Assembly: GCA_001839685.1 (NCBI GenBank)
Contig: MLAK01000649.1
Location: forward strand, 129,870 to 178,994
Reading direction: 5' to 3'
From: Tritrichomonas foetus
Taxonomy: Eukaryota > Parabasalia > Tritrichomonadida > Tritrichomonadidae
DNA length: 49,125 nucleotides
In this document: in pieces, positions 1 to 9,261 of the stretch
Numbering within the stretch: position 1 is the first letter of the stretch
Layout of the letters: each line of letters starts with the position of its first letter
Notes under the pieces: generated by a model
The model's input: only the letters and a program-made list of their open reading frames with translations
Database searches by the model: none
Told to the model about the DNA's origin: nothing
Translations under genes and position numbers: made by a program

Positions 1-400
1 GAAAATGAATAATGAATGAGTGTAAATGATTAATGAATAAGCGAAAATGAATAATGAATACCTCCTAAATGAAAGGGACCACATCAATAAACCTTCCACC
101 ACGAATGAAATCGCGAATGAGTATTTCTCTTTGATCGCGAATGATTATATTACTNAAAACACGAATGATAACTTTCTTTAAGTTGTGAATGATAACGAAA
201 ATGAATAAGAGAATGTAGAGAATGAATAAATGGAAATGAATAATGAATAAATCGAAAATGAATAATGAATGACCTAAAATGAATAATAAATAAGCGAAAA
301 TAAATAGTGAATCAGTGAATTTTGAGAATGAATCAGGAATGATGAACAATTCATAAGTCAAAATAAATGATGAATCATGACAATGAATGATTCTTAATAA
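1..400. repeat. Degenerate aatgaa-rich tandem repeat
   Basis: Imperfect copies of aaaatgaataatgaat follow one another with spacings of roughly 18 to 25 bases (for example at 2-18, 45-60, 237-260 and 261-275). They decay into single aatgaa words and fade out near 400. A minus-strand open frame across the block is rich in Phe, Ile and Leu only because the repeat lacks stops on that strand, so it is not called a gene. The block reaches the left edge, so its full length is unknown. Confidence 0.75.
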
Positions 401-986
401 CATATATTAGATGAGAAAAAAGATAAAGAAGTATCCGAAAAAATACTCTGATGGATATGGGAAAAAAGTACCTCATCTGAAGATGAAATCAACTAAAATT
501 TATAATTTTGAAATATTATTAAAAATAGAGCTACTATATTACATATTCATCTTTATTAAGAAATTTTGTCTTCTAAAAATAAAGATAAGGCGCAATTAAA
601 ATTGAGACAACATATTACAACTTTTCCTGGATATATTCAAAATCAAACTGTTTATTTCGTTTAATTTCTGAAAGAATNCATTGCTATACTTCAAAAAATG
701 CATTGTTTACCCGCTGTTGTTGTTTTATTATAGGATATTTCGTCAAGATTAGTATACAATGAATCTTGACGAATTATTTCTAAATAATGATAACAGTTTG
801 AAATAAGTCTTAAGATATTCAATTCACCAATACGTGAAATCAATTTCCTCCGATTTTGGAACAATTATTCCTCGAATTGAAAGAAAATAGCGAAACTTAT
901 GGATATNCAATTTAGAAATTTTTTCGGGTGTGAGTGCGATTTTGCGGCATGAAATCTTCAGGTATCACTTCATTTTTATGTACTGA
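401..986. other. AT-rich spacer, no gene seen
   Basis: The stretch is AT-rich with short frames only, none longer than about 60 codons and none recognisable. It contains two ambiguous bases (678, 907). No RNA gene or clear repeat is seen. Confidence 0.5.
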
Positions 987-2223
987 TATTTTCATTTCGA
1001 GATCGTGAATGAATGTTGTAAAAAAGTTNTTTTTTCATTTGGGCCCTTAACGTATTTTCAGCTGATGTACCTTTTTCGAGAATATAACGATCGTTTTTTG
1101 GATTTCATATATTTTAAACGTATATTTTTCATTGGGAAAAATGATGAATATTTTCTAGAAAAACGAAACTCTCGACAAAACTATAACAAATTTGCTTCTC
1201 TCAATGAACTTAATGATAAAGAAGACGATACTAACGAATTTGACGAAATGATAGGATTTGTGGAATATATCAATTCGATATTTCACCAACTCAACAATGT
1301 TGATGCAATTCTGTTCATATACAAGCAAATATNAACAGGAGAAACTGAAATGTTNGAGTATTTTCAGGATTATCAGCGTCAAAAGATTATGATAGAGCGT
1401 TAATGCGAATTTTATGATCTAAATGAAGTGGAATATTTTCACCTTATTTTCCAAACTCTTCATCATTATGCAGGCCCTCGCAAGAGCCAGCTACTTTTTT
1501 CGATTTGTAAATTAATTCTAATATTCCCTCAAATTCAAATTCCAATGTTTATTATTGAGGAAATAAATCAATATTTTACACTCGTTGAACCAGGAGATTC
1601 AAAATCCCATAAGATTTGTATCCAATTATTAATTTTTTTTATTATCAACAGATTCAAATACTTTTTTCGCACTCATAAAATCTAGAGTTCAGTTTTATGC
1701 TATGGTTTCTAAATATCTCAGTAAAAACTTTTCTTTTCAAATAAATGAATTAATGATAATATTCGTTTATCTAATGATAGCAACTCAAANTGAAGACCCA
1801 GCTTTATCGATAATATTCACTATTGATTCACTCAAAGCNTTGGGCAAAATCTATACTAAAACTGATGATTCTGTAAATCAGTTCATTGAGATGATTTTTG
1901 AGAAAATTGAAGAAATTGCAAATGAAGAGGTGAGAAATGAGATGTATATTATTCAAGATAAAAAAAAAGCTCTAGAATTCCTGGAAAAGATCCTGACGAC
2001 TCATACAAATATTACAAGTATAATAAAATTTCATATAACAAAGATTGCTTTTATTTTTATATCATATTCATGGAGGAATTTCATATTTTGGCATACAATT
2101 AACAATTCGAATCACTTGAAAAATATCGAGGTTGATGCTATTGTTGTTTGCAAAATATACACTTCTCTTAAATCGAAAAGGATCATCGGTAGCGGAATGA
2201 GTTTTCAGATCAGATTCATTTGA
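987..2223 (+). pseudogene. Decayed unidentified protein gene
   Basis: One frame runs from 987 to 1685 without an ATG at its beginning and is interrupted by a single in-frame TAA at 1401-1403; readable protein continues directly after it (C-E-F-Y-D-L-N-E-V-E-Y-F-H). At about 1685 the readable frame shifts and continues, open from at least 1672, to 2223. The three parts encode acidic, helical-looking protein, for example D-D-S-V-N-Q-F-I-E-M-I-F-E-K-I-E-E-I-A, and the end at 2223 is ragged. This pattern of one stop plus one frameshift is what a recently broken gene of about 400 codons would show. I do not recognise the family. Trichomonads carry huge multicopy families such as ankyrin proteins, and this could be a divergent member, but no ankyrin repeat is visible. 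Ambiguous bases at 1029, 1333, 1355, 1790 and 1839 mean some breaks could be assembly errors. Confidence 0.4.
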
Positions 2224-3412
2224 GGACGGAAACGAAATGTTAGAGGAATATNGTTCGAATGGAATAAATGAACGATTGCGAAATTCTGGACGAGAGAATA
2301 TTTGGAAGGNATGAATCATANAAAAATAAAATAGTAAGCGTATGAACAATAAAAATTTTGAAGAGGGATGAAATCTANTAAAATATTAATGATAAACATC
2401 TTTTATGCGAATGAATCTGATGTAATGCACAACAGCAATTGTTGTAAACGTCGATTAAAGTTTGTAATGATGTACCGCGACTTTTGGATTGCTCCTACGT
2501 TCTCTAGAAACGCCAATTTTTCTTTTTTCGAGAGACCGTTTAAACTTCAACCTTAATGTTTTCACATAGCATTTCATAAATGTTTTAACATGACATTTAA
2601 TAAATCCAACTTTCTTTAAACCACTTCCACTTACTCTCTTCCCAAACCATCCACACGATTTTTATGAATAAAAAATTACGTTTTACAGCGACTCAAGTGC
2701 ATCCACAGTTTATGTAAAAAATATTTCCATATATACCAAGNTGAGTCAAAACAAAACCCAAAAATAAANGTAGTTTANTAAAACCATATGGCATTGAATA
2801 GGTTCGTAGTATATAACTATTCAGTGCTGAAACATATTTGATTGAGATTTTGATGAGTATTGGTTCTTCATGTGATCGAATAATCATATCAAATTCCAAA
2901 ACATCAACAATACTTCTCAAGAATTTTCTGTGGCGGAGAAAATTTGATTTGTATTGATATTGAGATGTTGGAATATTTTGCTGAGCAATCACGTGATCTA
3001 AATTGTTTTCTCTAAGTCATTTTAGGCATACAAGTGGCGGTTGCATGAGTAAAACAACTGAATGAACATGCGGGATTATACANGAGAAAATTACTCTCAA
3101 CTTTTTGTGAGAAAAGCGCGGTATTTTTTGGATAGCAAATCTCATAGAAGAAAAAATTAGACCTACTGGTAACTCTTCCAGCAGGCCATTATATTAATAG
3201 TTAAGTATATTATAATATGATGTAAATGATAACATTTAAAGACCAAAATCGGAATGAAGCGGATTTTTCTGAATGATCATAATCGAAAAAAGTTGATTAA
3301 CCGAAAAGCAGACTTGTTTCCGATACATAAGTAAAATGAGAATATTAGAAATCTATATAATAAAGGAAAAATAGAAATATATTTCTTCAGATGATAAGAA
3401 TGAAACATTGTT
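2224..3412. other. AT-rich spacer with decayed sequence
   Basis: Short frames occur (a minus-strand frame at 2693-2992 encodes 99 residues including three ambiguous ones), but none is recognisable and the region is interrupted by stops on both strands. Eight ambiguous bases (2252, 2310, 2321, 2378, 2741, 2769, 2778, 3083) mark it as poorly resolved. It may be further remnant of the broken gene to its left. Confidence 0.4.
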
Positions 3413-3516
3413 TTTTTCAATATTATTGAAAATTCGTTTTTGAATGGTCATATTTCAGAAGAAATTGAATGCCACTCAAAAAATGATTTTTCAATAGTAT
3501 TGAAAATTCGTTTTTG
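3413..3516. repeat. Duplicated 30-bp palindromic repeat
   Basis: Two copies of a 30-base sequence lie at 3413-3442 and 3487-3516 and differ at a single base. Each contains a near-perfect palindrome, TTTTCAATA-N-TATTGAAAA, with 9-bp arms at 3414-3422/3424-3432 and 3488-3496/3498-3506. The one difference is the unpaired central base (T versus G), so both palindromes are kept intact. A 69-residue plus-strand frame (3440-3649) overlaps the second copy but is unrecognised and not called. Confidence 0.7.
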
Positions 3517-4301
3517 TAATAAGGAAAAATCTTATACCAAAATTGAGATGTTTATGCTCTTAATGAATTCTGAGAATTTCTTAGATTTACATTTTCTTAC
3601 CAATTTTGATACAAGCAAACTTAAAAAAATAATAACTCATTATACGTAATGACCAAAATATATCTGCGAGTTGTTATCAAATTAAAAGACCTTTTGGAAA
3701 AAACTAATGAAGTGATTTTAACTTAATTGTTCTTGTGAAAAAGGATTATATTCATATACTGCTTTCTGGAATAAAAAAGTTGATAATTCTATAATTAAAA
3801 ACACCAAAAGACAAAGCATATTATTTTACACCAAAAGGTATTCGATTGTTTATTCTTCTCAAACAGTTACAAGAATTAATTGAAGAAAAATTGAATATTC
3901 TCAAATAGATCATTAAATTCCATCAAATCCAAATGTCTTTTGAGAGAATAATCAACATATTCTAATGTGAAATGATAGAATATTTGAATTGAGATTTTGA
4001 ATTGAGATTTTTTTTGATAAGAATCTCAGAATTTTTTTAAATGAACATTATGAACAAAAATTGTAGAAATATTTTGAATAAATATCATTCAAAATTGAGA
4101 ACGTATTTAATAAAAAATTGCTTCAATCCAATTCTCATAATTTCAAAACTCAATAAGAATATTCCAATGATCCTTTGAAATTCTTTGAACATATTCTATA
4201 GACATTTTGGCCTAAATCCAATAAATTGAATGATATAATGTTCTTTTGAAAAGTGAAGAAAACCAAGAATATAACAAATTACACGAGTAAGGAAACATTT
4301 T
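3517..4301. other. AT-rich spacer, no gene seen
   Basis: Very AT-rich sequence without a frame of note. No RNA gene, terminal repeat or promoter motif could be supported. Confidence 0.5.
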
Positions 4302-4619
4302 ATGACTGTTAGTCGAGTATCTACTCCAGCTGAGATGTTCCAAATTAAGTATATGCTTACAGAAAAGGTTGAGATCCCAACAGCTCAAATTCCACCAGTT
4401 GAAAGCACCAAAATTGGTCGAAAGTCATTATTAAATTCCCAACAATTCAACAAATTTATGGAGCTAGTTAAGCAGTATGAAACAACAAACTTAATAAAAA
4501 TGACATGGAAGCAAGCAGCCAAAGCTATTCAAGATATATTGAATAGGCAAACTAAGGTTCCGAGAACATCAGCAGCAAGATATCTAAAACTTGCTGAAAT
4601 CAAAGCTAATTTGCAATGA
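4302..4619 (+). CDS. Small protein, possible transposase N-terminal (helix-turn-helix) remnant
   Basis: This is an ATG-started frame of 105 residues ending in TGA. The sequence has normal amino-acid complexity and is basic in the second half. Residues about 40 to 100 read as several helices, including K-M-T-W-K-Q-A-A-K-A-I-Q-D-I-L and R-T-S-A-A-R-Y-L-K-L, which resembles a DNA-binding helix-turn-helix. That would fit the N-terminus of a pogo/CENP-B-like transposase. About 700 bases downstream a second fragment (5316-5528) begins with a D-E pair in a context like the first catalytic aspartate of such enzymes, and a TA-flanked MITE follows. The family assignment is inference from general appearance only. 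It could equally be an unrelated small DNA-binding protein. Confidence 0.4.
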   Translation: MTVSRVSTPAEMFQIKYMLTEKVEIPTAQIPPVESTKIGRKSLLNSQQFNKFMELVKQYETTNLIKMTWKQAAKAIQDILNRQTKVPRTSAARYLKLAEIKANLQ

Positions 4620-5315
4620 TAAAGATAACTGGTGAATTTATCAATTTACAATTATATGCAAACTTATATGTAACAAAGAAAATTATTGGCTCATTCGAAT
4701 GATATCTTGTAAAACTAGAAGTGAAAAAACAAATATAAAGATGAAACATCGTATCAAAACAATAAACATTATAAATACATTCCAAATTTTTCTTTTTCCC
4801 TTTTTTTCAAACAAAATGTTATAGGAGTATATAAATACATATTAAGGTACAATTTATTTCTTCTATCTTATGGGAACAATATCTCAAGTAATGATTCCCG
4901 TGAACGATAAATATTATTTAGGATAATATCATTTTTTGATCTTGATTGACTTCAGTTACTCATTATAGAGACTCTTTTTCTACTTTATCCAATCATATAA
5001 CGGTATACTGTTAAATTATTTAAATATAAATATTTCACTTTTTCTGTTAATTTTGTGAACTTGAAAGAAGTTAATTTTAAATCTGTGCGAGCAGACTCAC
5101 CGATGAATCTCTCCGAAATTTTAATATGTTATTATATATCATTTATCTAATACTATCAAGAGGTTAATTAAAAATCTGTCTCGGAATAACTGAGAAATAG
5201 ATTATCATTCAAATTACGGATTTTTTGAGAGGAAACATATTTCACCAAGAATATTTTTTTGTGAGATTTATACGATAAAAAAAATCTTCTATATCGCTAC
5301 ATGTGATAAAAAAAA
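4620..5315. other. AT-rich spacer between two possible transposase fragments
   Basis: No open frame of note is present and stops are frequent in all frames. If the flanking frames are parts of one transposase gene, this would be its decayed middle (room for about 230 codons), but nothing recognisable remains. Confidence 0.4.
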
Positions 5316-5528
5316 TTGATAAATGCAGATGAATCTTCCTTTGAATACCAACAAATTCAACTGAAAAGAGAAACCTTAGTCATATCCGAGCCCTTCACCC
5401 CCTATGCTTATATTAAGAAAACGAGCAGAAAAGTTGGGAACTTTCTTAATGCCATTAGTAAACAGATGATGGTTACTATCCAGCCCCAGAATATTCGAAC
5501 TTTTCATCGACGAAAATTAAAATTTTGA
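5316..5528 (+). pseudogene. Possible DDE transposase fragment
   Basis: An open frame of about 70 codons has no ATG at its beginning; the first codon after an upstream stop region is TTG. It starts I-N-A-D-E-S-S-F and later has T-P-Y-A-Y-I-K-K-T-S-R-K-V-G-N. The N-x-D-E opening followed about 25 to 35 residues later by a basic K-x-x-S/G-x-K stretch is reminiscent of the first catalytic aspartate region of pogo/Tigger/CENP-B-like DDE transposases. The frame ends about 100 bases before the left end of the MITE. No second or third catalytic acid is seen, so it would be inactive. This is a weak resemblance made by eye. Confidence 0.25.
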
Positions 5529-5623
5529 AAATTCCGAGATTTTTTCCTAATTTTGGAAAATATAAAAATATGGTTTGAATTAAACCAGGTTGGTTTAATA
5601 ATAATGACAAAATGACTGTTATT

Positions 5624-5639
5624 TACAGTCGTTTTCGAA
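5624..5639 (+). repeat. Left terminal inverted repeat with TA target site
   Basis: TA at 5624-5625 is followed by CAGTCGTTTTCGAA, which matches the right end exactly in inverted orientation. A TT precedes TA here and AT follows it at the other end, so only TA is shared as duplicated target. Confidence 0.75.
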
Positions 5640-6382
5640 TTGGTTTTCTTAGTGTTTCGAAATAGAATTTCAATATTTCAAATGTTTATATAGGAAACTA
5701 GAATATTTTTCGAAAAGCTTTCAAAATGTTTCTATTTGCTTTCCAATGTTTTCGAAATAGAATCTTAACCTATATTTTTTTCGAAATAGAATTTTTAAAT
5801 TTGAATAGTTTACAAACCAACCAGAATTTGTCTCATAATAAAATTTTTTTGTTTCGAAATAGAATTTTTTTTTTTATAAAGTTTCCCAAGAATTTCCACA
5901 CTCTCATATGAAACAAAATGAATCAACAACTTATTTATTATCTAATTTGTGAAGGGGAGAAATAAATTAACTAAAAATTAAGATAAAATCAATATTTTCC
6001 CAATAAATATTGTTATTTTGATGTAATTTTCACATCACATATCACGTATTTTGCCAAATTTTTTAGTTTTATTTTCCCCGCTCTATATTAACCCTGTCGA
6101 TTTCCATCACCCTAAAGAAGAATCTACATCCTCTACACCCGTATACCTCCATATACCCCATATCTATTTTGAACTTTTTGAGAAAACTCATTGAAAAAGA
6201 TCAATTTTTTGAAACTTTAAAACGAAACAAAATTATTTTATTTTGAAAAATTTTTCGGTTTATGAAATTCTATTTCGAAACAAAATAATTCAATTTCGAT
6301 AAAAAAAAATTTTATTTAGAAAAATAAAACCGATAGGAAATTCTATTTCGAAAACTGAAATATTCTATTTCGAAAACGACTG
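5626..6382. mobile_element. MITE-like non-autonomous DNA transposon (Tc1/mariner-type ends)
   Basis: The ends are perfect 14-bp inverted repeats: CAGTCGTTTTCGAA at 5626-5639 and its reverse complement TTCGAAAACGACTG at 6369-6382. Each end is bordered by TA (5624-5625 and 6383-6384), the target duplication of Tc1/mariner-superfamily elements, whose ends often begin CAGT. Inside, the word TTTCGAAATAGAATTT or a close variant occurs four times in forward orientation near the left end (5655, 5750, 5779, 5852) and three times in reverse orientation near the right end (6265, 6338, ~6363). The element could therefore fold into a long hairpin. No transposase frame is present; a 61-residue frame at 5726-5911 is only the repeat read as F-R-N-R-I and F-E-I-E-F. 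Size 757 bp, hence a MITE mobilised in trans if at all. Confidence 0.75.
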
Positions 6383-6384
6383 TA
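6369..6384 (-). repeat. Right terminal inverted repeat with TA target site
   Basis: TTCGAAAACGACTG followed by TA at 6383-6384 is the exact reverse complement of the left end and completes the 757-bp element. Confidence 0.75.
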
Positions 6385-6431
6385 ATTTTGGTGAAATATT
6401 TCTTCATGATGAGATTCAATCGACTTCATTG

Positions 6432-6456
6432 TATGGCATATGTTGCATATGCCATA
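6432..6456. repeat. Perfect 11-bp-arm hairpin
   Basis: TATGGCATATG (6432-6442) and CATATGCCATA (6446-6456) are exact reverse complements around a TTG loop. The hairpin lies 49 bases outside the right end of the MITE, in a spacer with no gene. It could be a cruciform-forming palindrome, a binding site for a dimeric protein, or the scar of an earlier insertion. The function is unknown. Confidence 0.75.
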
Positions 6457-7601
6457 TGCATATTGAATTGATATTATATCATATTTAAGAATCACAAATT
6501 CCAAAATTAATTCTATCAACCATTCACTTTTTTAAGTAAACGGTCGTTCGCACACTTCTATCTCGAATCATTTTTTACAGGAAATATCATTTACACGAGA
6601 AATACCTGTATTTTTACTTAACATTTAAAATCCCATTTCATATCCATATCTAAAAAATATTTTATTTTGAACATAAATGTTATATATCCCAAATTCTTTT
6701 GACAAATAAATTGACTTTGGGGATTTTTTGAATATTTATCTGGAATTTTGCATGAATAATTTTAAAAAAGCCACGATAAGCTTTAAATTCATGACAAACA
6801 GGACAAGTGAGAATGATCACTTTTGACGATACTCAACTTTTTCACATATATGAAAATGTTCACGTTTTTTAGAGACTTGATAGCTACAGCCTGAAAAGAA
6901 AATGAATTCGATGTACATGGTATTAAAAAGCAATATCACCCTATCGGAGGAACATATGATTTTTAATTTCTTATCAAAATTTCTCAGTTAATCTTTTTTA
7001 AATGCAAGATTTTGAATCATGTAGTCTATCACAAAATACATGATACTGTTGAAAATCCCAAAAATAAATAAATTAAATAGAATCGAAGATCTTTCTATTT
7101 TTTAAAAAACCGATAGAAAACAGTTTAATTCAATTTTAAAAACTTTCTCATTAGAAATTCCAAATTCACCAATCACTTTTGATTCAACCAACTTAACTGT
7201 TTTTTTGAATAGGAAAATATTATCACGAAATTCCCCGATTATCCGATATTTTGTTCATTTTGGAAAGAGTATGAATCATCATTTTTGATTTTCAAAAAGT
7301 GAAAATCTGATAAGTGATTTTTTCACATTGTCCAGGTGGATGGAACTTTACCGAGTTGCACAAAAAGATGCCCCCGATTATGTAATTGTTTCACCCACTT
7401 TTCGTGTTTTTAGCAACAATGACTCCAAAGTGCTCGGCCATTCTGTTTTCCATCACCTCAATTCTCAGTAACTTTTTGAAAAGGATTGTGCCTTCTCGAA
7501 AGTTTTGTGAAATTTTAAGCAATAAATTGTGAAGAAAGGTAGTTAAATTTGAAAAGTAAATGGTCGAAAAACAAAGAAAAAGTTAGAATAATGAAGTGAT
7601 T
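6457..7601. other. Upstream spacer of the phosphofructokinase gene
   Basis: 1.1 kb of AT-rich sequence without a frame worth calling. The 7330-7500 part is visibly less AT-rich and contains runs such as gatgcccccgatta, which may be regulatory or a remnant, but no motif could be named. Confidence 0.4.
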
Positions 7602-7612
7602 TCACTTTTTTC
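7602..7612 (+). promoter_or_regulatory. Initiator-like element of the phosphofructokinase gene
   Basis: TCACTTTTTTC begins 15 bases before the ATG. Its first eight bases fit the trichomonad initiator consensus TCAYTWYT, in which the A marks transcription start. The implied 5' leader would be about 13 nt, within the short range typical of these organisms. The consensus was established in Trichomonas vaginalis; its use here is inferred. Confidence 0.5.
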
Positions 7613-7616
7613 TTGA

Positions 7617-9260
7617 ATGAAGATCAGTGCTCTTCAAACAGCTCGTGCAGCCTACAAGCCAAAGCTCCCACCAGGCATCCAAGGTGGTGTTAAGGTTGTC
7701 GAAGGCAAGCAAACACAATCCGTTGCTGACCAAAAGGAAATCCAAGCCCTCTTCCCCAAGACATATGGCCTCCCAGTCATCACATTCCAAGCTGAAGGCC
7801 AACGTGCTCAACTCCCAGCATTCAATGTTGGTGTTATCCTTTCCGGAGGTCAAGCCCCAGGAGGCCATAACGTTATCTGCGGTCTCTTCGACGGAATCAA
7901 GTCATTCAACCAAGAATCCCGCCTCTATGGTTTCCTCCTCGGCCCAGGCGGTCTTGTTGACCACAAGTATGTTGAACTCACAGGCGACATCATCGAACAA
8001 TACCGTAACACCGGTGGTTTCGATATCATCGGATCCGGCCGTACAAAGCTTGAAAAGAAGGAACAATTCGACAAGGGACTTGAAATCATCCGCAAATTGA
8101 ACATCAAGGCTCTCGTTATCATCGGTGGTGATGACTCAAACACAAACGCAGCTGTTCTTGCTGAATACTACACATCCATCAACGCCGGCGTTCAAGTCAT
8201 CGGCTGTCCAAAGACAATCGATGGTGACCTTAAGAACTCATCCATCGAAACATCATTCGGTTTCGATACAGCTTGCAAGGTCTATTCCGAAGTCATTGGT
8301 AACATCCAACGTGACTGCAACTCCGCCCAAAAGTACTGGCACTTCATCAAGCTCATGGGTCGTTCAGCCACACACATCGGTCTTGAATGCGCTCTCCAAG
8401 TTCAACCAAACATTGCACTCATCTCAGAAGAAATCGAAGCCAAGAAGCAAACCCTCGATGACGTCGTTAACTACATCGCTGACATTGTTGTCAAGCGTGC
8501 CGAAAAGAAGAACAACTTCGGTATCGTTCTTATCCCAGAAGGTCTCATCGAATTCATCCCAGCCTTCCGTGCCCTCATCTCCGAATTGAACGACTTCCTC
8601 GCCGCCCACGGTGACGAATATGCCAAGGTTCCAAAGAACGAACAAATCCAATACATCATCGATCACCTTTCAGCCGAAAACAGCAAGATCTATGCTTCCC
8701 TTCCAGTCGGTGTTGCTCGCCAACTCACACTCGACCGTGACCCACACGGAAACGTTCAAGTTTCCCTCATCGAAACCGAAAAACTCCTCGGTGAACTTGT
8801 CGGACGCCGCCTCGCTCAACTCAAATCGGAAGGAAAATACAGCGGATCATTCTCCACACAATACCACTTCTTCGGTTACGAAGGACGTTGCGCAGCCCCA
8901 TCCAACTTCGATGCTGACTACTGCTACTCCCTCGGTACAAACGCTGCCCTCCTCATCGCCAGCGGAAAGACAGGTTACATGTCAATTGTAAACAACCTCA
9001 CCAAACCATCAACTGAATGGGTTGCCGGAGGTATCCCAATCACATCAATGATGAACATGGAGAAGCGCCACGGAGAAATGAAGCCAGTTATCCAAAAGGC
9101 TCTTGTCGAACTCGAAGGAGCTCCATTCAAGTACTTCGCCGCACACCGTGACGAATGGGCACTTAGCACATGCTATGTCTATCCAGGCCCAATCCAATAC
9201 TTCGGCCCATCTGAAGTTTGCGACCAAACAACAATCACACTTCGTCTTGAACACCAGTAA
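7617..9260 (+). CDS. Pyrophosphate-dependent 6-phosphofructokinase, long type
   Basis: The 547-residue enzyme phosphorylates fructose 6-phosphate using pyrophosphate instead of ATP, in cytosolic glycolysis. This is the usual form in anaerobic protists. Visible motifs: G-G-Q-A-P-G-G-H-N at 77-85 (phosphate-donor loop); G-G-D-D-S-N-T-N-A-A at 170-179, whose second Asp is the hallmark of pyrophosphate specificity; P-K-T-I-D-G-D-L at 198-205 with the catalytic Asp; M-G-R at 247-249 (substrate binding); and P-E-G-L-I-E further on. The length fits the long PPi-PFK group (plant beta subunit and Giardia-like enzymes, about 550 aa), not the short trichomonad form of about 420 aa. The ATG at 7617 follows an initiator-like TCACTTTT by a few bases. 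Codons end mostly in C or G, far richer in GC than any neighbour, indicating very high expression. The stop overlaps TAAA (9258-9261), the trichomonad polyadenylation word. Confidence 0.97.
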   Translation: MKISALQTARAAYKPKLPPGIQGGVKVVEGKQTQSVADQKEIQALFPKTYGLPVITFQAEGQRAQLPAFNVGVILSGGQAPGGHNVICGLFDGIKSFNQESRLYGFLLGPGGLVDHKYVELTGDIIEQYRNTGGFDIIGSGRTKLEKKEQFDKGLEIIRKLNIKALVIIGGDDSNTNAAVLAEYYTSINAGVQVIGCPKTIDGDLKNSSIETSFGFDTACKVYSEVIGNIQRDCNSAQKYWHFIKLMGRSATHIGLECALQVQPNIALISEEIEAKKQTLDDVVNYIADIVVKRAEKKNNFGIVLIPEGLIEFIPAFRALISELNDFLAAHGDEYAKVPKNEQIQYIIDHLSAENSKIYASLPVGVARQLTLDRDPHGNVQVSLIETEKLLGELVGRRLAQLKSEGKYSGSFSTQYHFFGYEGRCAAPSNFDADYCYSLGTNAALLIASGKTGYMSIVNNLTKPSTEWVAGGIPITSMMNMEKRHGEMKPVIQKALVELEGAPFKYFAAHRDEWALSTCYVYPGPIQYFGPSEVCDQTTITLRLEHQ

Positions 9261-9261
9261 A
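9258..9261 (+). terminator. TAAA polyadenylation word overlapping the stop
   Basis: The stop codon TAA is followed by A, giving the UAAA signal that serves as a polyadenylation element in trichomonads and often overlaps the stop. Assignment by analogy. Confidence 0.4.

Noticed and set aside
65..403. 112-residue minus-strand frame
   Set aside because: It is the tandem repeat read in a stop-poor frame, with a composition almost wholly Phe, Ile and Leu and no domain.
5726..5911. 61-residue plus-strand frame inside the MITE
   Set aside because: Made of the subterminal repeat translated in two phases (F-R-N-R-I and F-E-I-E-F); no transposase features.
7602..9254. Several long frames overlapping the PFK gene in other phases and on the minus strand
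   Set aside because: They arise because the strongly biased, GC-richer codons of PFK remove stops from other frames; none has a recognisable domain.
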